The notes under the pieces: generated by a model | What the model saw: the letters and a program-made list of their open reading frames with translations, nothing else | Database searches by the model: none | What the model was told of the DNA's origin: nothing | Origin: Rachycentron canadum | Taxonomy: Eukaryota > Chordata > Actinopteri > Carangiformes > Rachycentridae | Reading direction: 5' to 3' | Assembly (NCBI GenBank): GCA_038496675.1 | Contig: CM076669.1 | Span: 12,830,767-12,894,766 of the forward strand | Length of the DNA stretch: 64,000 bases | Translations under genes and position numbers: made by a program | Part shown: piece by piece, positions 36,076 to 46,310 of the stretch | Numbering within the stretch: the first letter of the stretch is position 1 | Layout: each line of letters starts with the position of its first letter

Positions 36076-37045
36076 TATATCCACTAGCTGACAAAGGAAC
36101 TCCTCTAAAATAGCACTTACTTATGTAAGCCAAGCGCAGCAAGGAGTGTTGGTGCCCTTACCCGCTGCCCTGGTCACCCTCTTACAGAGCAGAGCGAGCT
36201 TTCCACTATCCCCACAGAATGTCTCTTCCATCAGTGATATACATCCAGCGGGTAGCAGGAAAATAACCATAAAGTAGTAGCAAAATCTCAACAAAAACTG
36301 ACCATTATACCTTTCAGGGAGGTAGACTGCTATATTGGGACAGAGCTGCCAACTGTACTATCACACACTTAGTATGAAATACACACACACATAAAAAAAA
36401 AAAAAAAACACTACTAGGCTATTTATTATAGCGCTTATGGAAAATAGGCCTTAAAATACATGCAGCAGTATATATCTTATATGATCTATTGATCTCCAAT
36501 GCTCTCTACTGCACTGAAGCTACTGATATCCTTCATTATAAGGTGCTTTATAATATAAATCTGCAAAATGAGGAAACGTGGACCCACCAAACTGCTGTTT
36601 TATTGTTGTATTTATTTATTTTATTTTATTGTTGTATAATTAGTTGGGTTAGATTCAATGGCTGCTTCTTTGGTTAGTATCTTAACACACACCAACGCAG
36701 AGTTGAGGAGCAGTTTAACAGGCGCGACATGGTGGTAAAAGCACTGTTTAACTCGGTGTCAGAAAGATGATGGGATGAATATTTTCTGCTTTCAGTGAAG
36801 ACAATTAGTTCTTATAAATGTTTCACAACAAAACGAGCTGAGCTGAAGGTTAATAAAAAAACAAAACAAACAAACAACAACAACAACAACAAAAAAACAC
36901 CCAAAAAACAAATCACAGGGCCCTCACCTGTCGGACCATCCACCGCAGCACCTCTGACCTTCCGCCTGACCGCCACTCGTCTGAACTCCTCCGCCTCCCG
37001 GCCGCAGTTCAGAGTCAGACTGCTCCTCTTCTTCAGGTCAAACAT
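28276..37045 (-). CDS. fgd4: FGD4/frabin-like Cdc42 guanine-nucleotide exchange factor (complete, ~965 aa)
   Basis: FYVE, RhoGEF and PH protein. The family activates Cdc42 and links actin to phosphoinositide membranes. Sixteen coding exons sum to 2898 nt, open throughout. Order: basic N-terminus MFDLKKRSS; Ser-Pro-rich region (about 85-245); VPDLIVFLDES, similar to FGD-family SDLI motifs; DH domain (about 392-582; KLYNIANELLQTERAYVARL, FSNISSIYSFHSQFLLPDLE, LTLQHHMLEPVQRVPRYEML); PH1 (about 607-710; TFQVSGKERTLELQ); FYVE (about 737-800; WIRD, CMKC, RRRHHCRACG, CWKC, CKTC); PH2 (about 825-925). FGD4 is preferred over FGD1/FGD3 because PRWIRDNEV, EPFNALTRRRHHCRACG and the PH1 residues match it best. 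An in-frame ATG at 37135-37133 would add 30 residues; I chose 37045, so the start is uncertain. A paralogue label (a or b) cannot be given. Confidence 0.88.
32633..37045 (-). other. fgd4: fgd4-type exons 1-4: N-terminal region
   Basis: Exons 5' to 3': 37045-36928, 34070-33945, 33764-33194, 33068-32633. Phases agree (1, 1, 2, 0). Exon 2 encodes a Cys/Ser segment then SPAKRSPSKPQ. Exon 3 is the Ser-Pro-rich block. Exon 4 runs from IPTEKVERSPLKPLQSPY through an acidic linker into the start of the DH domain. Intron 1 (34071-36927) holds a (CA)n repeat and an unexplained open frame at 35679-35930. Skipped or alternative 5' exons are possible. Confidence 0.78.
36037..36074. repeat. (CA)n microsatellite
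   Basis: About 38 bases of CA repeats in intron 1 of the fgd4-type gene. Confidence 0.96.
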
Positions 37046-37260
37046 GGTGACAGTCGCCCCGGTTGCGGCTGTGGTCCGCCGTCTCTCTAAGACGCGGGGA
37101 GACTGGGAGAAGGAGAGCCACGGGCAGGAGACCACCGAGCCCCCCCACCCCCCACCTCCGCTGCTTCACGTGCTCAATCACCGCCACTAATCTCCGGGCA
37201 GCTGTTTGACAAGTAGAGGGGGCGTGCCCCTCCAGGACACCCACCAATCAGCCGGCACAC
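36928..37260 (-). promoter_or_regulatory. CpG-rich 5' end of the fgd4-type gene
   Basis: GC-rich, CpG-containing block covering coding exon 1 and about 200 upstream bases, in sharp contrast to the AT-rich flanks. It is the likely promoter and 5' UTR, with no clear TATA box. AT-rich intergenic sequence begins just beyond it. Confidence 0.5.
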
Positions 37261-37612
37261 ACCCTCCTCCGTCACTGAAGGTCATCTCTCACATCAAGTC
37301 ACAAAAAATGAATAATAACAATACTGCAACATATATCTTCTGTTTATGTTCTGTAAATTAACTTATTCGCAGATTTATCAGACTTGGGCACAGTTTTCTA
37401 TCAGTGGCGATGGAAACTGTAGCCCAATGATGAGCCCAGAGACTCTCTTTTTTATATATATTATTTTTAATTATTTTGTTAAGATTACAAGAGGAGTTCA
37501 ACAAAGGATGGTTAGATGGATAGAGTTGCCTAGTATGCTAGTATGTGAAGCACTTTGAAAAGGATGTATTTAGCTTGGTCTCCAGATTTAAACAATCTTG
37601 TACTGACAATAT

Positions 37613-37628
37613 TCACTAGAGGGCAGCA
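37613..37628 (+). promoter_or_regulatory. candidate CTCF-type motif
   Basis: TCACTAGAGGGCAGCA closely fits the vertebrate CTCF core (CCASYAGRKGGCAS), about 0.5 kb upstream of the fgd4-type first exon. Single motifs occur by chance and are also spread by repeats, so occupancy is unproven. Confidence 0.35.
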
Positions 37629-37924
37629 AAGACCAGTGAACAACTGGAAGTCTTTTTTGGTTATATATATTATTTTTATATATGCATAAAAAATAATGCA
37701 AAGTCTATGCATTAATTTAGATTTTTTTATATAATAGTAGATGAAACAGTAAAACAAGTAACAAAAACCCTGGTTTGAATAAAATAAAATAGGGAGATAT
37801 ACAGTTTACCATATTAATGTCTTTCAGGAGAATTGAGCAACATCTTTGGTGTAGCACATTCACTCTGCGGGTGTGAGTGTCGTGATATCCCGGTCTCAGT
37901 GGCTCTTCTAAGTCCTTGATCACT

Positions 37925-38000
37925 ACACTTTAAGGTTTCATTTTGGCTTAGGAGTTTTGAATACAGACCACCAAGGCCAGAGTGCTAACCATTAGACCCG
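37925..38000 (-). repeat. tRNA-like fragment (tRNA-derived SINE or pseudogene)
   Basis: On the - strand TAATGGTTAGCACTCTGG matches the D-arm and anticodon-stem start of tRNA-Gln, followed by a weak B-box-like GTCTGTATTCAAAACTCC. The acceptor stem does not pair, so it is not a functional tRNA. Confidence 0.4.
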
Positions 38001-39645
38001 TCTGTAAATTACTATTATCATTCATCCATCAACCATCAGACTTTATATAAATCCCAAATTGTTATATATCATTATTATGATCATATAATTATTAATCCCC
38101 CATTATCATTCTTTCAAATGTCAACCACATAGCTTGGCAAGATTGACTGAAATGAGTCATTTAAAAGTGCGGGTGGTTGAAAGTGTTTCCCACGTTGCGC
38201 TGGAGTTGGGTGAAGACCACAGGCTTGCAGAAACCACATTCAAATGATATATAATATAGACATATACATGCATTTGTGCTAAACATTTGTCAATTTACAG
38301 ATCTAGAGTGAACAAAAGCAGGAAACTTGCATTTGCCAAAGACAGGACGGTGATATTTCCGAAGGTGACGGGGTTACATTCTTACTACAGCACTTTTAAC
38401 AATCAGGTCCCACCGTGATCTGAGTTCTTTGGCCTTAGATGCATCGGACAATATGTATGTTACTCTCAATATAGACTTTCTTCACTTAGCATATGACAAG
38501 GCCAGGTTAACATTGTGATACTGAGGATAATTTTGTGAAAAAAGCGTCCTCCAGCTGTGTAAATATGTTAACTTTAGCTAGTGCTCTTTGTAACTTGAAC
38601 ATGTTTTAGCTCTGGTAACCAAACTATTGGGACTGATGGTAGTTCAGAAAACATTTCTGGGTCAATACAATAAAAAGATATACTATCTTTTTCCTTATCT
38701 TGGCAGATTTTTCCAGGCTACTCAGACAACATTGGGACTGATCAGCTAGGTGCACATCAGACAATGCCCATTGCTAGCTAATGCTGGATTGAGAGACAAG
38801 AGGGTAGGAAATGTACCATTCAAGAATCGCATTACTATGTACAATTCATTGAAGACAAAGATCTTTTAAAGGAACACACTGTCACTTGCGGTTGAAACGC
38901 ACCGCAAACACTCTTTCCCCACTGTATATAAAAATGACAAATTTCACAATGCATTGGGGCTAAACACTAGTCTTCTCGCAGATATATAAAGTGAACACTC
39001 TGAAACCCTCACCGGCTAATTTTTGCTGAAAATTGTCATCATTCCCTGATGCTGGTCACTGTAAACTGCAAACTCACATACAGCTTTAGTTTTTTTATTT
39101 TATCTATCCAAGCATGGTCTTACTTACATAAATATACATAATCACTGTTCTTTAGTCAATTCATGCAACACTTGCAATGTTCCCCTCACACTACTTCTTT
39201 AATTACTTTTCATGCCTCTTTCTTGCTGAAATTCATTCACATACAACAGCACACAATGTAATTCCCCAAACTGTATTTAGAGTAGATGGAGCATTTAGCA
39301 TGGAGCTTCCAATGAATATCTAATGAGATGGATATTTTGGAATCAGCTTCAAAGAGAACAAGAGAAAACACACTCCCCAGACTGTGTTCAATAACTAGCT
39401 TTAGGAACACCTGATTACACACTTAATCTTTGACTGTGAGAAACATATAGCTTTATCTTTCTTAGTTTGTTTGTGATGTCGCATCATTCACATTGGTAGG
39501 AACATGAAAATGAGTTTTTATTAAGCTTTAAACTACTAGGTTTGTCTAGGTGTGACTCATAACAATCAATGATCTGGGATGTGGGCGATTGGATGGATTT
39601 CCTCTGAAACCAATACAATCTTCTGTTGACAGAACCTTTGAGGCA

Positions 39646-40235
39646 TTTTATCTTAAGTTTTTTTTAAGAGCCAGACACCAACTCAATGTAGTTTTACATT
39701 TCCTCTCTCTGGTTTCTCTCTGGAGCTCGAGTAACAACAGGTCAGTCAGCCAAATGTTTTCTGAGTCTGAGGGCAGAAAGTGCTTAGTTGTGACATCACA
39801 AATGTGCTTTATAATCAAAGATGACATGGAAATCTCACTTTATACAATATATGACCTTCAAAAGCATGAATGAATGTGTCACTCTGTGATTGACTCAAGA
39901 GATAACACAGGCCCAGATTTTTTATGAAAGCTTTATTTGAATAAAAAGGGTTTCTAAAAAAGTAGTCACTATTCCTTTAACACATTAAAGCACAATGATG
40001 GCTCTGCTCCAGACCAACAGTAATAGTTAAACACTGTGTGATGAAATGAAATCCTGAGCCAGCCAAGTTGACACCTGAATCAGTGACTCTACAGGTCCTG
40101 TGGGAGCGCTTTAAATCTTTCCATATCATCCTGTCTCTCCCTTTCCTCTTGCAGAGGAGATGAAATCACAGACTTTCCTTACACCCATAAAGCTGAATGT
40201 ACCCACCTCCTCTGTCCACCTGCATCACACACATA

Positions 40236-40273
<38 letters not shown>
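39646..40273 (+). repeat. left arm of a 3.4-kb inverted duplication
   Basis: Reads on the + strand almost the same as the - strand of 42541-43064: landmarks TTTTATCTTAAG, CTGGAGCTCGAGTAACAACAG, AAGGGTTTCTAAAAAAGTAG and ACCTCCTCTGTCCACCTGCA occur in the same order. It contains about 95 bases (about 39813-39906) missing from the other arm, and ends inward in a (CA)n tract at about 40237-40273. Confidence 0.9.
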
Positions 40274-40276
<3 letters not shown>

Positions 40277-40734
40277 TCACACTCCCACTTGTCTTTCTGT
40301 CCTGGATGACCTCAGAGTGACTTGGGCTCTTACATAATTACCAATCAATAATGCACAAAGGGAAAACTGTTGGATGGAGCAGAGCAGGCCGATGGGAAGA
40401 TGAGACTGACCTTGATCGGACCTGCCTCAGAGATGGACAGTTGACAGGGGAAAAGGATTATCATGGCTGTCAGTAAAAATGACAAGACATGCTAATTAGA
40501 CACGACTGCTTAGACAGATTAGCAGAGGCAGTGAACTGGCCAGTCAGCCATTTTACAAAAAAACACTGTCAAATGCTATGGAAATTAAAAAACTAGCATA
40601 ATGTCCTCTGTGACAGTTTTAGAAAACATGACACATTGGCTCAAATGATGTTCTCTGAAAATCTACAGGCGGCAGAGACAGGAAGACTGGTCAGACCTCT
40701 CTGTGTTTGGCTGATTCCACCCTCCCTTGAGAGG

Positions 40735-40960
40735 AGGGGGGGTTGGCAAATCCCGGCAGACTTTGGGCAAGGTACATCCTGGACAGGTTGCCAGTCTTTC
40801 ACTGGGGTGACACATACATTCACAGTATCTTATTAACCTGACCTGCATGTCTTTGGACTGTGGGAGGAAGTACCCAGAGTGAACCTACGATGCAGGCACA
40901 GGGAAAAAATACAAGCTCCACACAGAAAGGCCCCAGGCACAGAACGCAACAGTGTGGCCT
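40735..40960 (-). repeat. dispersed repeat, copy A
   Basis: Contains the family phrases CCTGGACAGGTTGCCAGTCT, CATGTCTTTGGACTGTGGGA and CTCCACACAGAAAGGCCCC. In teleosts these belong to an abundant repeat whose head (here at the right end) is tRNA-like. This copy is head-truncated. Confidence 0.75.
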
Positions 40961-41431
40961 GGTGTTGGTTTGCAAACATATTATTCCTCTCCTTGTTGAC
41001 TGATGCTGGACTGTGCTGTTTATGTCATAGTAACACTAACAACAGGTAAAAAAAAAAAAAAAGAAAAGAAAAAAAAAGGCGTCTGCTGTAAAAGTTGAAT
41101 GAATACAGACAAAAGGTAAACATGAAGATTGTTTGGGGAAAGACCTTGTGAGCACAACTAGTGAGGACATTCTCACCTGTTGAAGCCAGGCTGAGTCTGA
41201 CTCTAGCAAAAAATCTACCATGACTTCATTTACAAAGAAGTTTATTAAAGTGTGCTATGAGTAAAGTTCTTGAGTTTAGTTTAGTAAACTAAAATAAGGG
41301 AGTATACTTTCTCCCTTTTATGTACTAATCTGAGATATACTTCACAAAATTATACTAACTGACAAATTTGATTTATAAATATGTTCTTCATCCCAAGTAT
41401 GTCTTATGTATTTTATGTGTAGTCCACTCCC

Positions 41432-41470
41432 AAGCCTTAAAGTTAACCATATGAGTTAACTTTAAGGCTT
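41432..41470. repeat. perfect 16-bp hairpin
   Basis: AAGCCTTAAAGTTAAC, seven-base loop CATATGA, then the exact reverse complement. It lies near the middle of the inverted-duplication spacer. Confidence 0.95.
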
Positions 41471-41520
41471 CTTAAAGTACAGTTAAAGATATGTTTCATA
41501 GCTAATACTTTGTTCACAAT

Positions 41521-41680
41521 GGGTGCCATAGTGGTGCAGTGGTTACCACTGTAGCCTCACACTATGAGTCTTCTGGGCTGAGACTTTCTTCTGGGTACTC
41601 TGACCCCCCCCCCAGTCTAAAAACATGCACATGAGGTGAAGTGGTGATTCTGAATTGCCTATTGTGGGCTTGGAATATAT
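41521..41680 (+). repeat. dispersed repeat, copy B
   Basis: The head end reads GTGGTGCAGTGGTTACCACT then GCCTCACACTATGA. This is the same family as copies A, C and D but in opposite orientation, and it is truncated after the CTAAAAACATGCACATGAGG region. Confidence 0.65.
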
Positions 41681-42540
41681 AACTAACAGTGTATCTATAT
41701 ATACTAAATAAACACAATAAACTAAAAAGTGGGCTTGAAATATAGAACAAGTAGCTATAGGTTCACTTAGAATATAGTTTGGAGTATATATACACATTAA
41801 ATAAAACTTGATGTGTACTGAATACTACTACTACACTTGCAAGTATACTACTAGAAACATTTATATCAGTACAATTGCTGTAAGTGTATTTGGCAAATAT
41901 ACTTGAACTTGACTTAGGTTTACTTAAATTTCAACTATAGCCTTCCTTTTTTTGTGATGGCTTTTGTCTTGAGGGTTGAAATTTGAACATTCAGCAGCAG
42001 CATGTTACTCAGCTTTTGGCTTCTATTCTGAACCATTTTGGTAAAGTCTAGCTAAATGCGTCTGCAGAATAATGAAACAAATATAAACACACCCCATTTC
42101 CACATGCCAAAAGCCTTTACATAATTGTTTTGCAGGGAGCCAAATGTGCTTGGCATCACCAGAAGTGGAGCACATCTGTCCTTCACTGAATCAGCGAGGC
42201 GACTTTCCTGAATGAGAGAGTAGCAGCAGTTATGAGTTTTTTTGTGCCGGCAAAGAATGTTTCTCAATCCATCTACACTTGTACATGTAGCGTATAAGTT
42301 TCTCCTGGGGATGTTATTATTTTCCAGAAGTAGCGTGTGTGGGGTAAGGCAGGAGATTAACCGAACCATGTCAGTGTAAAAATATTGATTATGTTTGGAG
42401 CATTCAGAGAGGATTATTATGGGTTGTGGAGAGCCTGAGTGTGTGGCTGAGAACACATTCAGATGATTACAGTCTGTGTATTTTAGGCCACAAAGACATG
42501 CTCTGAATGCAGGGCTGGTAGTGTGTGTGTGCATCTAGTA

Positions 42541-43064
42541 TGTGTGTTTGTCTGTGTGTGTGTGTATGTGTGTGATGCAGGTGGACAGAGGAGGTGGGTA
42601 CATTCAGCTTTATGGGTGTAAGGAAAGTCTGTGATTTCATCTCCTCTGCAAGAGGAAAGGGGGAGAGACAGGATGATATGGAAAGATTTAAAGCGCTCCC
42701 ACAGGACCTGTAGAGTCACTGATTCAGGTGTCAACTTGGCTGGCTCAGGATTTCATTTCATCACACAGTGTTTAACTATTACTGTTGGTCTGGAGCAGAG
42801 CCATCATTGTGCTTTAATGTGTTAAAGGAATAGTGACTACTTTTTTAGAAACCCTTTTTATTCAAATAAAGCTTTCATATTAAATCTGGGCCTGTGAATA
42901 AAGCACATTTGTGATGTCACAACTAAGCACTTTCTGCCCTCAGACTCAGAAAACATTTGGCTGACTGACCTGTTGTTACTCGAGCTCCAGAGAGAAACCA
43001 GAGAGAGGAAATGTAAAACTACATTGAGTTGGTTTCTGGCTCTTAAAAAAAACTTAAGATAAAA
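42541..43064 (-). repeat. right arm of the 3.4-kb inverted duplication
   Basis: Near-identical inverted copy of 39646-40273. Differences are a few substitutions (for example AGACACC versus AGAAACC), the missing ~95 bases, and a shorter degenerate TG tract at its inner end. The outer end is sharp at about 43064. Confidence 0.9.
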
Positions 43065-45178
43065 CACAGGAAAATTGTAAAGTATAAGACCTTTAAAACG
43101 AGAGTTGCTCTGGCCGTTCTTCCTAAAACACCCTGTGTTCTCACTTCCTCTGGAAAGGACTGGCTATAACAGGTTGTTTGTTATATCCAACTCTTGTCAA
43201 CAGGTTTTTATCCCTCCTTTTGTTCAGCTCATCTCATCTCTCCCTCCTGTGTTCATTACATGGCTCACAGTGGAGAGAGGTTATGACATTCATTCCACTA
43301 GTCTTTGCTCTCTCCTGGATCCCCATGTTTCTGAGGAGGAAGATTTTTTTCATTGTTCAGTTGATTTCTTAAAATCTTTGTCCTTTATCCACAGGGGCAG
43401 CTACACACACTAGCTGAACACTCCAGGTTTCCCCAGAGCATGTTGTGAATCTCTCACTGACCTTGGCTGTCACAGGCAAGCTTTCATTAAGAGGCCCATC
43501 AGGCGCCAGGCAGGGAGTGGAGAGCTGCCGTGTAGCTCCGCTTGTGGATGTGTTTTAATCCGCTGACTCCAGAGACTGTTCAAGCTAACATCTTACATTG
43601 AAAAAGAACAAACACATTTATATTTAAACACAGTGATTCTTGTGCAGAAGTGTAGGACTTGACAAGCAGCGAGCTACTTACTATGCACTGAGAGGAGCAG
43701 CTCAAAGCCCTGGGGATCAGGGCTGTTTAAGGAGTTTGCTGCAAACTTTTCAGATCAACTTGAAGGAAATTCACTGAAGGTCTTACATTGAAAAATGTAC
43801 GCAGTGCAGCTGCTGGAAGGCACATTTATGTGATGCTGAGTGACTTTTTTTTGTTTTCTTTTAATTAAAAATGATATAACCTATGAATACATTATAGACA
43901 TGATAATATAAATTTAGATTCCACTCTGTTATTTTTCTGCTGACCTACATTTCATATTTTTAGTAATTTCAATTTCAACGTTCTTGTAAAGATCAGCACT
44001 GATTTATTTTACAGTAACCACTTGGAATCATTTTGTATTCAGTAGGCATGTGTTTACATAAAAGTAAAAATATGGATGAAAGTCATACTTACTATCACAT
44101 ATTTTAAACATGGGCAGAAATAAGACAAGGAATTACTTTAAAAAAAAAGCAGGAATAAATGTATGAATAACAGTAAACAATGTTTAGGGACAAAGAATAT
44201 TTTTACAGAAAAGTAACGGCATACACAGAATATATGCCTTAATTCATGTGGGTGAAATACATCACAATATGTGAGAAAAATTAATGAAAAAACATGTAAC
44301 TAAACTATTTACCTTGTGATAGAGACATAAGACATGTGGTTACCACAGAAAACAGTCTGAACTGAGCTGTGCATATTCAGCTGAATGTGTCTACACTGGT
44401 AACATGAAGACAAACAAAGATTTAAAACTTGAAACTGACTTCTCAGCAGCAGAAAAGAGCCACTGAGCAAAATAAAAGATACTGACATGGTGTCTAATGT
44501 CCCCTACATGTTGAGCAGGGGTCATGTGAGGTCTCTAGTACCATCCAGTGGCCATTACTTAGATTACACACAATAAATTGAAAAGAAATGAAGCTGTTTT
44601 TCAAACTAGTCATGTTTATAGAAACATGAACCTTCTGCTGCAGTGGTGGGACTTTGTCTTTTTTTACTTTTGTAATTGTTTTGTTTTGTTTTTCATCATC
44701 CATGGTCCTCCACAAGAACACTAGGAGGTATTGGTTTATTAACACTGACAGAAAAGTAATGACACACAAACACAAATCAAACAAAAGGTAAAGGATCGTA
44801 TTCATAAAGCTTAGTGAGGAGCGAAGAATTTACCACCTAACTGGCCCCTGTTTTCCAACCCCCTGGAACTGGCTCTAGGCCCCCAAGCTGCCCTGGTCTG
44901 GGCCTTGCCAAGTCCCCCTCCAGGGACCTTGCCTAACAGTTGTGCATGTGCACATAACCAACCCCACCCCAGTTATATACTTTCTGGTTTGGGCTACGCC
45001 GGAGTAGACCCCAGATTTAGTGCACTTAATGTTTTTCACTAGAGTGCACAGTGCTGATACTGAAACATGTGTCTCAGAAAAAGGTGTCTGACAGCAAAGA
45101 CACTGAGAGCAGCGAGGCGGACATAATGTCAGATTATGATAATACACCTCTGGCTATAGCTCCGCAGGTGTAATATTG

Positions 45179-45205
45179 TGGTGTGTGTGTGTGTGTGTGT
45201 GTGTT
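45179..45205. repeat. (GT)n microsatellite
   Basis: Uninterrupted GT dinucleotide run in intergenic DNA. Confidence 0.95.
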
Positions 45206-46100
45206 TAGATTCAGAAAGCAGCAATGCTGCAATAAAAAAAACTGTTAGAAGTAAAAGTCAAAAAGGTATTTAGAAAGCACAGTGCATCCACTACTAGGAC
45301 ATGACAGGACACAATTACACCACAGTGGCATATAACAATAATATGAGTCCCAAGAAGCCATGATGCCAGCCAAACGTTTGTTAATGTTGTGTAACTGATA
45401 CTATAATTCTGATATTGGGATGTATGTGTGGCTTATCTGATTCTGCAAACAGTATTATCTCAGCCTTAACCAACCCTGAACTGAGAATGTGGAATCATGC
45501 TGCCTGTATGCAAATATCTATTGGAGAATGTTTTTCCCTTTTTCTTGATTTGATTTTATATGGATTTCTTATTGCTTATGGACAACAGAGGCAAGGTGTT
45601 ATTCTCCTTTTGAGATCTGAGGCCTGGCCTGTGAAATTGTGTGTGTGTTTGTCCTGACATTACAGTTGCTCTTGTTACCATTTGTTGAATGTGTCACCTG
45701 CAGCTGCTGGCTAAATGACAAGCCCTCAGTCGCTGGTGTAAGTGGGCGCTTGCCAGCAAACACAGAGTCAGACAAACACGCAACTCACTGCTGGACTCCA
45801 CTCAATAAATACAAAGAACTGGAAGGTAAAAGCTTGTTCTGGTGTTTCTGGTAAATTGTTTTGAATCTCCACAGCTGTTTAAATTTCTAACTTTTGAACG
45901 GCATGTTTCATGATCGGTCCAGGCCCCGAGTCTCAGGCTTCATACGCTCATGAAGGTTATGATATTCAGCTCTTGTCATCAAAACTCTTAGAAAGCTGGA
46001 AGCTGCAGACTGTGCTTCTGTGCAAATGCATTGCATCATATTAAGAGGTGTTACTAATATTTAGTCCACATTCACTGATGTAAACGGATCAGCAGAGTTT

Positions 46101-46130
46101 AACCATATCTGCAAAACTGCAGATATGGTT
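46101..46130. repeat. perfect 12-bp hairpin
   Basis: AACCATATCTGC, loop AAAACT, then the exact reverse complement GCAGATATGGTT. Confidence 0.95.
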
Positions 46131-46154
46131 GCAACTACAACCAGCTGATGACGA

Positions 46155-46310
46155 TCTTAGCTTAGCATATATAATCAAGCAGGGGAAACAGCTTCCGTGG
46201 CTCTGTAGAAAGTCAAAGGATACCACTTCCAACACCTATAAAGCTGTGGATTTGTGTAGTGACTGGAGTCCACACTTGTTACAAGTCATGTAACCAGGAA
46301 GTAATTTGCA
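46155..46310. repeat. fragment of a fish dispersed repeat
   Basis: Order of phrases TTAGCTTAGCAT, GGGGAAACAGCTTC, GTGGCTCTGTAGAAAG, TCCAACACCTATAAAGCT parallels the element in dennd11 intron 5 and a repeat pattern common in spiny-rayed fish. The family name is unknown to me. Confidence 0.5.

Larger units (their letters stand above)
37261..39645. other. intergenic, no gene seen
   Basis: AT-rich non-coding DNA upstream of the fgd4-type gene. Apart from the CTCF-like motif and the tRNA-like fragment I find no supported feature on either strand. Confidence 0.6.
40274..42540. other. spacer of the inverted duplication
   Basis: About 2.27 kb of single-copy AT-rich DNA between the arms. It carries two copies of the common dispersed repeat in opposite orientations (about 40735-40960 and 41521-41680) and a perfect 16-bp hairpin at 41432-41470. 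No gene is supported. Confidence 0.6.

Noticed and set aside
39589..39873. Similar open frames in both arms of the inverted duplication (FLRARHQLNVVLHFLSLVSLW and its partner at 42858-43067)
   Set aside because: The shared peptide only reflects DNA identity of the arms. The third, diverged copy at 60540 does not keep the frame, so selection on a protein is unlikely.
42052..42534. 160-aa open frame on the - strand
   Set aside because: No recognisable motif, lies partly in a TG/CA-rich tract, and has no splice or promoter support.
44875..45147. 90-aa open frame in a locally GC-richer block
   Set aside because: Unusual composition but no motif, repeat match or splice sites; could not be supported.
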